This document shows, one piece after another, positions 42,750-52,402 of a stretch of DNA of 64,000 nt. A model generated the notes under the pieces. It saw nothing but the letters and a program-made list of their open reading frames with translations. It was not told the origin of the DNA and did not search any database. Location of the stretch: NCBI GenBank assembly GCA_050948905.1, contig JBMNES010000001.1, positions 1,240,001 through 1,304,000 of the forward strand. The letters are read 5' to 3'. The translations under genes were made by a program, and so were the position numbers. This stretch comes from DTKD01 sp050948905 (lineage in GTDB: Bacteria; Armatimonadota; UBA5829). Every line of letters starts with the position of its first letter. Within the stretch, counting starts at the first letter, position 1.

Positions 42750-45700
42750 TTAGTGCTGTTTTAAGACGTATGCATTCAGCACTGGAGACCCTGCGCCTAC
42801 GGTCACAGCGCCCCTTGCCGAAACGTATTTGCCGGTGGAGAGGTTGTGGTTAGGGTAAATTACTTTCACCATCAGCCCAGAACCATCGTCCACGAAGAAG
42901 CTGTCCGGGTCCCCTGTCACCATGACCCGACCCCATACGGTGAAGACGAACTTGGTGGCAGCTGCCATTATGATCGTGTCGGACAGCGCCTTGTTGGTCA
43001 ATCCAACTGCTCGGACCGTGTTGTATATCCATTCATACTGACTCGAGTTGCCTGCTTCGTCATAGGCCATTACATAGACGGTGTGAGTGCCGATACCCTC
43101 GGCAGCCGGCACTTTGCCGGTCCAGAGGTTATTGTCCCCTTTGGTCAGATAGATGCCGTCCGCTATGACCGAGGCCACCCCGTAGTCGTCAAAGACTGTC
43201 GCCACAACGTTAATCGGGTCTCCGCCGGACAGAAGCCAGGGCTCGTAATTCAGCGACTGAATATGCGGACCGGTTATGTCGTGAACAAACTCAGCGTTTG
43301 TCTCCGGCCCCGTGTTGCCCGCAGCGTCGACCGCCCTCACATAAACAGTGTGAACGCCTTCGCTGAGTTTAAGCGGGACCACCAACCACGGGCTGGTGGC
43401 AGCTTCATAATCATTGTCATCGATCTTTATTTCGTAATTGACATCGTTGGCATCGGTCGCGCCGCCAAACGTGGCTGTGATGTCCGGGCCGTTGGTGAGG
43501 TCCTTATCCAGCGATAGCGTCGGCGCTGTTGGCGGTGTATTATCGACTATAAATACGTCGCCTGGCCCTGCCGCAGGTGCTGAGTTGAGCGACGCGTCCG
43601 CGGCGGTTCCTGCGGCTATCGAGATGCCGATTGTTCCGTCGCCGGTGATGTCGGATATAGTTACGATGCGGACGGATTCTTCCTCCCCGGATACGCTGAC
43701 TGTGCCGGTCGCGGTGCCGGCGAGGTTCAGTGTTATATCCTCCTCGGACAAGCTGATGGAATCGGCCCCCTGGTATGTGATCTCGAAACTAACCGGGCCG
43801 CCCGACGTAATCTCAGCGGAAGGCTCGCCGATAGTTATTGCGGGCGGGGTGTTGTCGACTGTGAACGTATCGCTCGGCCCGGCAGCGAGAGTCTCATTGC
43901 CTAACTCATCTTTGGCTGTGTTAGCCGCTAGAGAAATACCCAGCGTTCCATCTCCTGTGATGTCAGAGATTGTGACTGTTCGCGTGGTAAGCCCTTCTCC
44001 GGAAACCGACACGGTGCCATCGGCTGTGCCGGTCTTATTCAGGGTTATGTCGTCTGTTGTTAGGCTGATCGATACAGCATCGGTGTAGGTTATCTCATAG
44101 GTGACAGGCCCCGCATCTGTGGTCGATGCTGACGGTGCGCTTATCTGTATCGCGGGCGGGGTATTGTCCACCGCAAATGTCTCAGAAGGCCCTGCAGCAG
44201 GTGCTTTATTGCCAGCGGAATCGGTCGCCGTGCCCACGGCTATGGAGATACCGAGTGTGCCGTCCCCGGTTATGTTCGATACAGATACCGTACGCCCTGT
44301 GAGGCCGCTGCCGCTGATAGATACGGTGCCATCAGCGGTGCCAGTCTTGTTCAGGGTGACATCATCGCTGGTCAGGCTTATGGCATCACAAGCGCCATAG
44401 GTTATGGTAAAGGTCACCGGCCCTGAGCGGGTTATTGTCGCGGATGGCGAGCCGATTCCTATAGTCGGCGGAACGTTATTGACTGTGAAGGTTGCGCTCG
44501 GCCCTGCTCCGGTGGAGAAGTCTCCTGCGAGATTGCTTGCTGTGTCGGCCGCTACGGATATGCCGATGCTGCCGTCACCTGTTATATTAGCAATCGTCAC
44601 TGTGCGGCTGGTGTTGCCGCTTCCGGTCACACTGACTATGCCGTCGGCCGTGCCGGTGGTATTCAGAGTAATGTCATTGGCGCTCAGAGTTATAGAGTCG
44701 GCGCCCTGGTAGGTTATGGTGTAGCTGACCGGGCCGGTATTGGTTATCGAAACCGACGGTTCGGAAATTTGGATAGTCGGCGGTTGGGTATCCGGCTTCA
44801 TCGTCGCTTCGGAGGCCCACGCGGAGCCTGCAAAGCTGCCGTCGATCGTTTGTACGCTCCAGTAGTAGCTCCGAGGCGCCAGGTTGTGGATCTGCCAGGT
44901 CAGGTTCTTATAGGCGTTGCCCATCTCCAGGACATCTCTTTTGCCCGTCGAATAATTCGCATGACCTGATACGATGTCCGCCGCCCCTGGCGTTGTGCCG
45001 ACGCGAATGTTATAAGTGAGACCATCCTGGGGCGTCTGCGCGTCGGTGGCAGCAGACCAGGAGAGGGTCAGGGTGTTGTCTTCGAATGTCGCCGACAATC
45101 CACTCGGCGGGCTGGGAGGCGTGTTGGCTGTTTTGGTCAGGTTCTGGTAAATAAGCGTTCCCGGAAAGCCGCTGGTAGTCTCGCCGCACAACAACAAATC
45201 CAGCTTGCCGTCTTGATTGCAATCAGTCCACGTCAGGGATGTATATTTATATCCAGCTTCGTTTATGGCGACGGGATATACAGTGAATGTGCCATCTCCG
45301 TTGTTAACGCAGACTCGCGGCAGGCTTGGGGAGGTATCCTGTTCGCCGAACAGTATTAAATCGAGTGTGCCATCGAAGTTGAAGTCTCCCCGCGTCAAAG
45401 CCCCTTTGACGCCCGGCAGACCTAAATCCTGTTCGGTAAACCCACTTCCGGTATTGCGACAGATGCGGGTGATTTTGGTGCCGTCAGTTCGCTCTCCGCA
45501 GAATGCGAGGTCGAGCTTGCCGTCGTTGTCGTAGTCTCCCCAGCACACCGATGCCGATGTCACACCGGTCAGGTTCGCACTTATATCCGTAAACTGCCCG
45601 GCTCCTTCGTTGCGGTAGATTTTTGTGATCGGGCCGCTGTCGGAGTTGCCGACAATCGCGAAATCTACCAGGCCATCGCTGTCGTAGTCCGCAAATGCAG

Positions 45701-46559
45701 CCGAACACTCCGAGACGCCTGGCAGCGTCAGTCCAGTGACTTCATCAAATGAGCCATCGCCGTTGTTATGGAAGAGTTTTGTTATGCGTCCGGAAGCCGA
45801 CTCTCCCGCCAGCAATACGTCTAATCGGCCGTCGTTGTCGTAGTCAACCCACGCTACCGTGCCGTTCTTTACTCCCGGAAAGACCGCGTTCGCCACAACA
45901 GGCCACGATGTGCCATCATTGCGATAGAGCTTAGTCACGAGGGCGCTTCCGGTGTCACCAGTCACGATAAGATCGGGCTTGCCGTCGTTGTCGTAGTCGC
46001 CCCAGGCCAGCGCCGGGTTCTGAACTCCGGTCAGGTTCGCGTTGACGCTCGCATAATCCAGGCTGCCGTCGTAGCGCCAAATCTGCGTCACGGGCGAATA
46101 GTCGTTGATTTTATAGTCATATTTTAAGCCGGCGATGGCGATGTCCAGATTGCCGTCCTGGTCGAAGTCTGCACTCGCGACAGCCCCGCGCATGATGTCG
46201 TTGATAGACGTGCTGTAATATGAAAAGAATTGTGGGGTGGCTAGATAATCCTTGTCGGATATGTTTGCGGAGAGGTTGTCGTATGAGTATTTGGTAGGTT
46301 GGAACAACTGGGTCGCCTCTGGCCCAATAAGGCCGCTCCAACCATGCGGCAAGCTGATGGCATACGACCCATCAGGCTGTGTGTTAGTAGATTGTCCCGT
46401 GCTGGTCCGCACGATTACTCCTCCTACCCCCACGCCGAAGATGTCTCGTATGTGTCCGGAGATCGTGTAGTTTGCGGCGAAGGCTCCGCATGCCGACGCC
46501 GATAAAATCACGACTGCCAGGCCAACGCATATCCACAACCGATGTTGCATACCACTCAT
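42750..46559 (-). CDS. Giant secreted FG-GAP/VCBS and Ig-repeat protein
   Basis: The product is 1269 residues with a signal peptide (LWICVGLAVVILSASACGAFA). A carboxypeptidase-regulatory-like fold (YTISGHIRDIFGVGVGGVIV) is followed by about seven FG-GAP/VCBS propeller repeats with D.D.DG.LD calcium loops, a fibronectin type III domain (PPSPPSGLSATFEDNTLTLS), four near-identical Ig-like repeats of about 100 residues (TPPxIxIxxPS...TLNKTGTADGTVSVSG), two more Ig-like domains, and a C-terminal OB-like module (FTVWGRVMVTGDPDSFFVDD). It is probably a surface or extracellular protein for carbohydrate or cell contact. The ATG at 46550 is an equally possible start. Confidence 0.8.
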   Translation of the reverse strand: MSGMQHRLWICVGLAVVILSASACGAFAANYTISGHIRDIFGVGVGGVIVRTSTGQSTNTQPDGSYAISLPHGWSGLIGPEATQLFQPTKYSYDNLSANISDKDYLATPQFFSYYSTSINDIMRGAVASADFDQDGNLDIAIAGLKYDYKINDYSPVTQIWRYDGSLDYASVNANLTGVQNPALAWGDYDNDGKPDLIVTGDTGSALVTKLYRNDGTSWPVVANAVFPGVKNGTVAWVDYDNDGRLDVLLAGESASGRITKLFHNNGDGSFDEVTGLTLPGVSECSAAFADYDSDGLVDFAIVGNSDSGPITKIYRNEGAGQFTDISANLTGVTSASVCWGDYDNDGKLDLAFCGERTDGTKITRICRNTGSGFTEQDLGLPGVKGALTRGDFNFDGTLDLILFGEQDTSPSLPRVCVNNGDGTFTVYPVAINEAGYKYTSLTWTDCNQDGKLDLLLCGETTSGFPGTLIYQNLTKTANTPPSPPSGLSATFEDNTLTLSWSAATDAQTPQDGLTYNIRVGTTPGAADIVSGHANYSTGKRDVLEMGNAYKNLTWQIHNLAPRSYYWSVQTIDGSFAGSAWASEATMKPDTQPPTIQISEPSVSITNTGPVSYTITYQGADSITLSANDITLNTTGTADGIVSVTGSGNTSRTVTIANITGDGSIGISVAADTASNLAGDFSTGAGPSATFTVNNVPPTIGIGSPSATITRSGPVTFTITYGACDAISLTSDDVTLNKTGTADGTVSISGSGLTGRTVSVSNITGDGTLGISIAVGTATDSAGNKAPAAGPSETFAVDNTPPAIQISAPSASTTDAGPVTYEITYTDAVSISLTTDDITLNKTGTADGTVSVSGEGLTTRTVTISDITGDGTLGISLAANTAKDELGNETLAAGPSDTFTVDNTPPAITIGEPSAEITSGGPVSFEITYQGADSISLSEEDITLNLAGTATGTVSVSGEEESVRIVTISDITGDGTIGISIAAGTAADASLNSAPAAGPGDVFIVDNTPPTAPTLSLDKDLTNGPDITATFGGATDANDVNYEIKIDDNDYEAATSPWLVVPLKLSEGVHTVYVRAVDAAGNTGPETNAEFVHDITGPHIQSLNYEPWLLSGGDPINVVATVFDDYGVASVIADGIYLTKGDNNLWTGKVPAAEGIGTHTVYVMAYDEAGNSSQYEWIYNTVRAVGLTNKALSDTIIMAAATKFVFTVWGRVMVTGDPDSFFVDDGSGLMVKVIYPNHNLSTGKYVSARGAVTVGAGSPVLNAYVLKQH

Positions 46560-46673
46560 ATCCTTCCTGCTCACACTATCCTCAACCAAGCACATTTGCT
46601 GATGTATGATTCCATAAGTAGTGTAGCATGCTGAAGTACTAAAAAGAGGATTATGATTACAAATCAGGTAAAC

Positions 46674-48260
46674 TTACCGATCTCGGATGGAATATTTGAA
46701 CAGAATATAGTCTCTAATACGAAGCAGCTCAACCCCGCCAGCCGGCAGGCCCTGCATTCTATCCCGCTGAGCCACCACTAAGTGCTCATCGCTCGGCAAC
46801 AAAGCGGCATCGACGACCTGGTGCACATCTTTTCCCGCATAAAAACCTATTTGTGGTTGGGGAGGGGAAAGACGAAACGCATAAACCGGTAATTTGTGCT
46901 TAGACATCGCCGCCCCCATCTTCATCGCCGGGATCGCCTCGTCGCGCGCGGCGATCGGAAGCCCGTATTTTATCGCTATGATAAGAAACAAAGCCATCCC
47001 CGCGCAAAAAGACCCAAACGACAGCTTCGGCATATTGAACTTCAGAGTAACATATCCCGCCGTGCATCCGACCATCAACGCCAGCCCCATCGGTACCAAC
47101 GCGACCTGCAAGCCAGGGATCGGGTCGTGTAAGCGCGAAGCGGCTATCAGCATCGCAATCCCAATCGCAATTGAGGTTATTAACGCCCAAAGAGATGATT
47201 TTTGCAGCGGTCCAACTTCTTTGGACTCCCCTGCATATTCCCACAGCGCGCCCACCGCGATAGCGCACGGCGGAAACATCGGGAAGATATAGGCAGGCAG
47301 CTTGGAGCGCAGCGCCGAGAATATTACAAACACCACCGACATCCACGTTATAAGAAACAGCCCGCAAATACCGGTCTGCGAATCCTTTTGCCCCCTGCGC
47401 CTTAAGGCCGATACTCCAGCAGGAACAAAGAGACTCCACGGGAAGAATGATACGACAAACATCGGAATATATGCGTAAAACGGCAGATTATGCTGAAAAT
47501 CCTGCCCGAGTGCGCGTTGGATGTTGTGGTGTATGATAAACTCCCGTATAAACGAACCGCCCGTTTTCTGTGAAACAAGAACGTACCACGGCAGGGCAAT
47601 CAATAGAAAAATCGCGCTTCCCACCAGCGGCATCGTCTCTCGAAACAGTGGCAGTCCCTCGCCATATTTCTTTCTACAGATCAGCACAAACAACCCAACA
47701 GTCACAATGATCAACACCGCACCGGCCGGCCCTTTGATCATCACCGACAACCCCATCGCAGCCCACACGAGGTTATATGTCCATCTCGGCCACTTACCCG
47801 TAAATGCCAGCAAAAATGCACCCAGCGATACGGTAATTGAGAGAGAAAAGGCAGCGTCTAAAATGGCGATCCTCGCCAACCCGACGCCCAATATTGAACA
47901 CGCCAATACAAACCCGGAGAGCAATCCGGCCCTTCGAGAGAATATCCGGCTCCCCAGCAGCACAGTTGCACCGACCAGCAGAGTCATCGCGATAGCAGAG
48001 GGCAAACGGGCTGCAAATGAGTTGGTCCCGAACAAGCCTATAGCGGCGGCCTGCATCCAGCACACCAGCGGGGGTTTATCGAAGAATGGCTCGCCATTGC
48101 TGGATGGTACAATATAATCTCCCGTATCCAGCATCTCCCTGGCGCAAGCGGCGTAGACTCCTTCATCGAAGCCTATCAGAGGTACGGCCCCCAGCCTCCA
48201 GAAAAATAACAGGCCGCACGTTATCACAACCAGAAGATATGAGCGTCGAGCTATCATCAT
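46674..48260 (-). CDS. GT39/ArnT-type membrane glycosyltransferase
   Basis: This 528-residue protein has about 12 membrane helices and the ArnT/PMT opening: LGAVPLIGFDEGVYAACARE with the catalytic Asp-Glu on the first periplasmic loop, NGEPFFDKPPLVCW, and RLPSAIAMTLL. Such enzymes move sugars from undecaprenyl phosphate to lipid A, proteins or other periplasmic acceptors. Its stop overlaps the PAP2 gene start by 4 bp in the opposite order (PAP2 upstream), which suits undecaprenyl-phosphate recycling next to its use. Confidence 0.88.
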   Translation of the reverse strand: MMIARRSYLLVVITCGLLFFWRLGAVPLIGFDEGVYAACAREMLDTGDYIVPSSNGEPFFDKPPLVCWMQAAAIGLFGTNSFAARLPSAIAMTLLVGATVLLGSRIFSRRAGLLSGFVLACSILGVGLARIAILDAAFSLSITVSLGAFLLAFTGKWPRWTYNLVWAAMGLSVMIKGPAGAVLIIVTVGLFVLICRKKYGEGLPLFRETMPLVGSAIFLLIALPWYVLVSQKTGGSFIREFIIHHNIQRALGQDFQHNLPFYAYIPMFVVSFFPWSLFVPAGVSALRRRGQKDSQTGICGLFLITWMSVVFVIFSALRSKLPAYIFPMFPPCAIAVGALWEYAGESKEVGPLQKSSLWALITSIAIGIAMLIAASRLHDPIPGLQVALVPMGLALMVGCTAGYVTLKFNMPKLSFGSFCAGMALFLIIAIKYGLPIAARDEAIPAMKMGAAMSKHKLPVYAFRLSPPQPQIGFYAGKDVHQVVDAALLPSDEHLVVAQRDRMQGLPAGGVELLRIRDYILFKYSIRDR

Positions 48261-48859
48261 TCAGCATTATCACAGGGCGACGATTCAGCCTTTGGCTTGA
48301 ACATCAACAGCGACAACTTTCCGCAAACTATCCCCAACACCGCCCCGTAAAGCACATCGAAAGGAAAATGGACACCCAAATATACCCGTGATAAGCCTAC
48401 TAATCCCGCCGCAACAAAGATTATCCACCTCAGCCGCACAGCAAAGGCAGCCCAGACCACTGCCGCCGCGAATGTCACGGTGGTGTGGCCGGAGGGGAAG
48501 CTATGAACGAATCGTGGGCCATCTGGTAGTCTTATATCGAAAAGTAACAACGGAGGGCGAGGTCGGTCGCACATAAATTTGCCGATTTGTGAGAACAATA
48601 GAGCCATCAGACAGGCCACCAGCACTGAATATCCGGCAGTTCTCAGGAGTGGCTTTTTAACGGCAAGCCCTGTGAGTAAAGCACCAAGTCCAATACCTAC
48701 CTGAGTCGCTCCGATGCCGAGATACGTAAAACCGACCATAATCGGGTCGAGCCAGCCAGCCCCAAGCCCCAGATTTATGGCCCTAAAAACGGACTCATCG
48801 TAAAACGCGATTAAGTCCCTGATGCTTTGAATATCCAAAACCGCCAATGCGCAGGTCAT
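48257..48859 (-). CDS. PAP2-family phosphatase
   Basis: The 200-residue membrane protein has the three phosphatase motifs: KFMCDRPRPP, SFPSGHTT, and SRVYLGVHFPFDV, on five to six helices. It would dephosphorylate undecaprenyl pyrophosphate or phosphatidic acid at the membrane face. Its end overlaps the GT39 start (4 bp), so the two are translated together in a lipid-linked sugar pathway. Confidence 0.9.
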   Translation of the reverse strand: MTCALAVLDIQSIRDLIAFYDESVFRAINLGLGAGWLDPIMVGFTYLGIGATQVGIGLGALLTGLAVKKPLLRTAGYSVLVACLMALLFSQIGKFMCDRPRPPLLLFDIRLPDGPRFVHSFPSGHTTVTFAAAVVWAAFAVRLRWIIFVAAGLVGLSRVYLGVHFPFDVLYGAVLGIVCGKLSLLMFKPKAESSPCDNAE

Positions 48860-48953
48860 ACCGATGAATTATAACGTACCCTGCTCGCCAGACAAAACGC
48901 GATTTTGAATCTACAAAAAGATGGGCAAAAAACCAAATAGAATGCTGGATGCA

Positions 48954-48974
48954 CTTGACAGTAATAGACGCAAG
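48954..48974 (+). promoter_or_regulatory. HAIR operator (HspR site)
   Basis: CTTGACA-N7-ACGCAAG matches the HspR consensus CTTGAGT-N7-ACTCAAG in the invariant CTTGA and CAAG and in exact spacing (CTTG-N13-CAAG). It covers the -35 of the dnaK promoter, and the operon carries hspR itself, so autoregulated repression relieved at high temperature is expected. Confidence 0.75.
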
Positions 48975-48983
48975 TGATATATT
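48955..48983 (+). promoter_or_regulatory. dnaK operon sigma-70 promoter
   Basis: TTGACA (48955-48960) and TATATT (48978-48983) are separated by exactly 17 bases. It lies 97 bp before the dnaK start. Confidence 0.85.
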
Positions 48984-48989
48984 ATCACT
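48973..48989 (+). promoter_or_regulatory. Perfect palindrome over the -10 box
   Basis: AGTGATA-tat-TATCACT is a perfect 7-bp inverted repeat centred on the -10. It is not a CIRCE (HrcA) or CtsR sequence. It may bind a second repressor or extend the HspR site. Confidence 0.6.
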
Positions 48990-49079
48990 AACTTGAATTA
49001 TGATGATAGTATAAATGCCCAATGGCTTGTTTGAATAACAATCAGATCGGGTATCAACTATTCGCGGAGGTGAACTCAA

Positions 49080-50909
49080 TTGGCTAAAACAGTAGGTATA
49101 GACCTTGGCACCACCAACAGCGTGGTTGCGGTTATGGAAGGCGGGGAGCCGGTAGTTATCCCGAACTCCGAAGGCTCCAGAACGACCCCTTCGGTGGTCG
49201 CATTTACAAAGAGCGGCGAGCGGCTTGTCGGGGTTACGGCAAAACGGCAGGCGGTGCTCAATCCGGATCATACCATTTCCTCAATTAAGAGGGAGATGGG
49301 GACCGATCACGAGATAAATATCGAAGGCAAGAAATATTCCCCGGAAGAGATATCGGCTATGGTGCTGCAGAAGCTGAAAGCCGATGCTGAGGCGTATCTC
49401 GGCGAAGAGGTCACCAAGGCAGTAATTACGGTACCCGCCTATTTTAACGATATGCAGCGCACTGCCACCAAACATGCGGGCGAAATCGCTGGTATGGAGG
49501 TGTTGCGTATTATCAACGAGCCTACAGCGGCGGCGCTTGCCTATGGGCTGGATAAAAAAGGCAACGAGACCGTTCTGGTTTGGGACCTCGGTGGAGGCAC
49601 GTTCGACGTGTCGGTGCTGGAAGTAGGCGAAGGCGTATTTGAGGTCAAGTCTACCTCTGGGGATACCCAACTAGGCGGAGACGACTGGGACCAGAGGCTG
49701 GTCGATTATATCTGCGACGACTTCAAGGCTTCTCAGGGCATCGACCTGCGCAACGACAGGCAGGCTCTGCAGAGAGTGCGAGAGGCCGCTGAGAAGGCCA
49801 AGATCGAGCTTTCCAGCATGGTGCAGACCAGCATAAATCTGCCGTATGTTACGGCTGACGCATCTGGCCCCAAGCACCTTGATATGACAGTTACCAGAGC
49901 CAAGTTCGAGGAGCTTACGCGTGACCTGCTCGAGCGGTGCGTCGGCCCGTTCAAGAGAGCGATGGAGGACGCGAAGATCGCTGATAAGGACATCAACGAG
50001 ATCGTGCTGGTCGGCGGCGCTACGAGAATGCCGATGATTCTTGAACTGGTTACGAAACTGGCAGGAGGCAAGGAGCCTAACAGGGGAGTTAACCCGGACG
50101 AGGTAGTGGCGGTCGGTGCGGCGATTCAGGCCGGTGTGCTTGGAGGTGAGGTCAAGGACGTTGTTCTTCTCGATGTTACCCCGCTGACACTCGGAGTAGA
50201 GACGCTGGGCGGTATCACCGACAAACTCATCGAGCGCAATACCACCATTCCGACTCGCAAGTCAAAGACGTATACGACTGCGGCGGATGGCCAGACAGAG
50301 GTGGAGATCCACATTCTGCAGGGTGAGCGTGAGATGGCGCAGTATAACCACAGCCTCGGGCGATTCCACCTTACGGGGATTCCGCCGGCGCCGAGGGGTA
50401 TTCCGCAGATCGAGGTGACGTTCGACATCGACGCAAACGGCATAGTCAACGTATCCGCTAAGGACACGGCTACCAATAAGCAGCAGAGCATCACCATCAG
50501 CGGTTCGACGAGGCTGTCCAAAGAAGAGATAGACAAGATGATGAAGGAGGCGGAACTGCACTCCGACGAGGACAAGCGACTGCGCGAGGCTGCTGAGGCT
50601 AAGAATAAGGCGGAGCAGATGCTGTATTCGACGGATAAGATGCTCAAGGACCTCGGGGATAAGGTACCGTCTGCGGAGAAGTTGTCCATCGAAAACGCGA
50701 TGTCCGAACTCCGCACTGCTCTGGAGGCCAATGATCCGGAGAAGATCAACGCCGCCTCGGACAATCTGCAGCAGGCCAGCTATAAGCTGTCACAGTTGCT
50801 CTATGAGCAGTCGACTCAGCAGCAGACCGAACAACCCGGCCCGGCCGCCGAGCAGCCCGCCGGAGCTGAGGATGAGGGCGTCATCGACGCCGAGTTTGAG
50901 GAGAACTAA
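49080..50909 (+). CDS. dnaK: Chaperone DnaK (Hsp70)
   Basis: The start is TTG, preceded by GGAGGTGA. The 609-residue protein has the ATPase signatures GIDLGTTNSVVAV, VLVWDLGGGTFDVSVLEVG and EIVLVGGATRMPMI, the interdomain VLLDVTPLTLGVET linker, the substrate-binding domain and a Gln-rich C-terminal tail ending in DAEFEEN, close to the usual EEVD-like acidic end. It folds proteins with DnaJ and a nucleotide exchanger. No grpE gene lies in this operon; hsp20 occupies its usual position. Confidence 0.97.
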   Translation: MAKTVGIDLGTTNSVVAVMEGGEPVVIPNSEGSRTTPSVVAFTKSGERLVGVTAKRQAVLNPDHTISSIKREMGTDHEINIEGKKYSPEEISAMVLQKLKADAEAYLGEEVTKAVITVPAYFNDMQRTATKHAGEIAGMEVLRIINEPTAAALAYGLDKKGNETVLVWDLGGGTFDVSVLEVGEGVFEVKSTSGDTQLGGDDWDQRLVDYICDDFKASQGIDLRNDRQALQRVREAAEKAKIELSSMVQTSINLPYVTADASGPKHLDMTVTRAKFEELTRDLLERCVGPFKRAMEDAKIADKDINEIVLVGGATRMPMILELVTKLAGGKEPNRGVNPDEVVAVGAAIQAGVLGGEVKDVVLLDVTPLTLGVETLGGITDKLIERNTTIPTRKSKTYTTAADGQTEVEIHILQGEREMAQYNHSLGRFHLTGIPPAPRGIPQIEVTFDIDANGIVNVSAKDTATNKQQSITISGSTRLSKEEIDKMMKEAELHSDEDKRLREAAEAKNKAEQMLYSTDKMLKDLGDKVPSAEKLSIENAMSELRTALEANDPEKINAASDNLQQASYKLSQLLYEQSTQQQTEQPGPAAEQPAGAEDEGVIDAEFEEN

Positions 50910-50919
50910 AGCGTTTGAT

Positions 50920-50967
50920 GGGTGGTGATCTCCGAATCGCCACCCCATAACCGACAACCGCTAACGA
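50920..50967 (+). repeat. CTCCGA hairpin plus heptamers inside the chaperone operon
   Basis: GGGTGGTGAT-CTCCGA-ATCGCCACCC (50920-50945) is followed by three heptamers that end against AAAGGAG, the hsp20 ribosome site. The repeat lies between dnaK and hsp20 within one transcription unit. Confidence 0.8.
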
Positions 50968-50984
50968 AAGGAGCGAACAGCAAA

Positions 50985-51422
50985 ATGATGATCAGCAGAT
51001 GGGATCCTTTCCGGGAGATGAGCATGCTGCAGGACAGGATCAACCGTGTATTTAACGAACAAATCAGCCGTGGAGAAGCCGAAGGTGCGGAAAAGTCGTG
51101 GGCTCCGGTAGTAGATATTCTGGAAGACAACAGCGATCTGATTGTTCGCGCCGAACTGCCTGGTGTTGCCAGGGAGGATATGGATGTTGAGGTGACTTCC
51201 GAGTCTCTTACCATCAGCGGCGAGCGCAAATTCGACGAAAAGTCTTCTGATAAATACCTGCGCATGGAGCGAGCGTATGGCCTGTTCAAACGCTCGTTCA
51301 GCATCGGTGTCCCGGTGCAGCCGGATAAGATCAAGGCCTCGTATAAGGACGGCATCCTTGAGATAGTGGTGCCTAAGGCCGAGGAAGTTAAGCCTAAGAA
51401 GATCGAGATCAATAAGGAATAA
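50985..51422 (+). CDS. hsp20: Small heat-shock protein (Hsp20)
   Basis: AAAGGAG precedes the ATG. The 145-residue protein has an alpha-crystallin domain (PVVDILEDNSDLIVRAELPGV to DGILEIVVPKAE) with a short N-terminal arm and the C-terminal IEI motif that packs into oligomers. It is a holdase and works with the DnaK system encoded around it. Confidence 0.95.
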   Translation: MMISRWDPFREMSMLQDRINRVFNEQISRGEAEGAEKSWAPVVDILEDNSDLIVRAELPGVAREDMDVEVTSESLTISGERKFDEKSSDKYLRMERAYGLFKRSFSIGVPVQPDKIKASYKDGILEIVVPKAEEVKPKKIEINKE

Positions 51423-51472
51423 GCGAGTAATGGGTGTCGGGGGACCTGGTCTCCCGGCACACTGGTTTTATT

Positions 51473-52402
51473 ATGGCCCGAAACTATAAAGACTATTATG
51501 CAATATTGGGAGTCGGCAGAGACGCTTCCGAAAAGGAGATAAAGGCTGCGTATCGTAAGCTGGCGCGCAAGCATCACCCCGACGTAAACCCCGGCGATAA
51601 GGCTGCCGAGGAGAAGTTCAAGGAGATCAGCGAGGCTTACGAGGTGCTCTCCGACAAGGATAAGCGCACCAAATACGACCAGTATGGGCAATATTGGGAG
51701 CAGGCGGGTCAACCCGGTGCTGGGCCAGGGCCGGGACCGATGTGGGATACTTTTACCTTTGACTACGGCGGCATGGGCGATCAGGTCGGCGCTGAGTATG
51801 GTGGACACGGCTTTAGCGACTTTTTTGATATGCTGTTCGGCGGTCAGGGCAGAGGGCAAAAAACCACATCCAGGAGACATGCCCCTCAGAAAGGTGAGAA
51901 CATCGAGGCCGAGATGGAGGTCTCGCTGGAGGACGCTTTTCACGGGGCCAAAAAATCGCTTACCCTCAATGGCCGCAACCTGGACGTGACCATTCCTAAA
52001 GGGGTTAAAGATTCGCAGAAAATCCGCCTTGCCGGTCAGGGCCAGGAGGGGCTCGCCGGCAGAGGTGATCTGCTGATTAAGATAAAGATACGCCCTCATA
52101 AGGTATATGAGCGCCAGGGGGACGATTTATATGTGGATGTGCCGGTGGACTATCTGGTCGCGGCTTTGGGAGGCGAGGTGCAGGTGCCGACGCTTACAGG
52201 GCGTGTGACTATGAAAGTGCCGGCTGCGACCTCCGGCGGCAGGGTATTTCGCCTGCCGGGCCAGGGGATGTCGAAACTCAAGGAGAGCGGGCGCGGCAAT
52301 CTGTTTGCCAGGGTGCGTTTGACGATTCCTGAGGTGATTAGTGACGAAGAACGTTCGCTTCTTGAACAACTGAGACAACTGAGAAACAAGGAAGCGGCGT
52401 GA
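51473..52402 (+). CDS. dnaJ: Type II DnaJ (CbpA-like, no zinc finger)
   Basis: The 309-residue protein opens with a J domain (YKDYYAILGVGRDASEKEI, HPD in ARKHHPDVNPGDK), a Gly/Pro/Phe-rich linker (GPGPGPMWDTF) and two C-terminal beta domains (EAEMEVSLEDAFHGAKKSL, QGQEGLAGRGDLLIKI). The four CxxCxGxG zinc repeats of type I DnaJ are absent, so it is CbpA-like. It delivers clients to DnaK. The upstream ATG context has no clear ribosome site. Its stop overlaps hspR by 4 bp. Confidence 0.93.
   Translation: MARNYKDYYAILGVGRDASEKEIKAAYRKLARKHHPDVNPGDKAAEEKFKEISEAYEVLSDKDKRTKYDQYGQYWEQAGQPGAGPGPGPMWDTFTFDYGGMGDQVGAEYGGHGFSDFFDMLFGGQGRGQKTTSRRHAPQKGENIEAEMEVSLEDAFHGAKKSLTLNGRNLDVTIPKGVKDSQKIRLAGQGQEGLAGRGDLLIKIKIRPHKVYERQGDDLYVDVPVDYLVAALGGEVQVPTLTGRVTMKVPAATSGGRVFRLPGQGMSKLKESGRGNLFARVRLTIPEVISDEERSLLEQLRQLRNKEAA

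Noticed and set aside
43438..44712. Several plus-strand frames over the Ig repeats
   Set aside because: They repeat with the underlying Ig domains in antisense and lack start signals.
50906..52099. A 397-residue minus-strand frame over hsp20 and dnaJ
   Set aside because: Antisense to two well-conserved chaperone genes; no family features.
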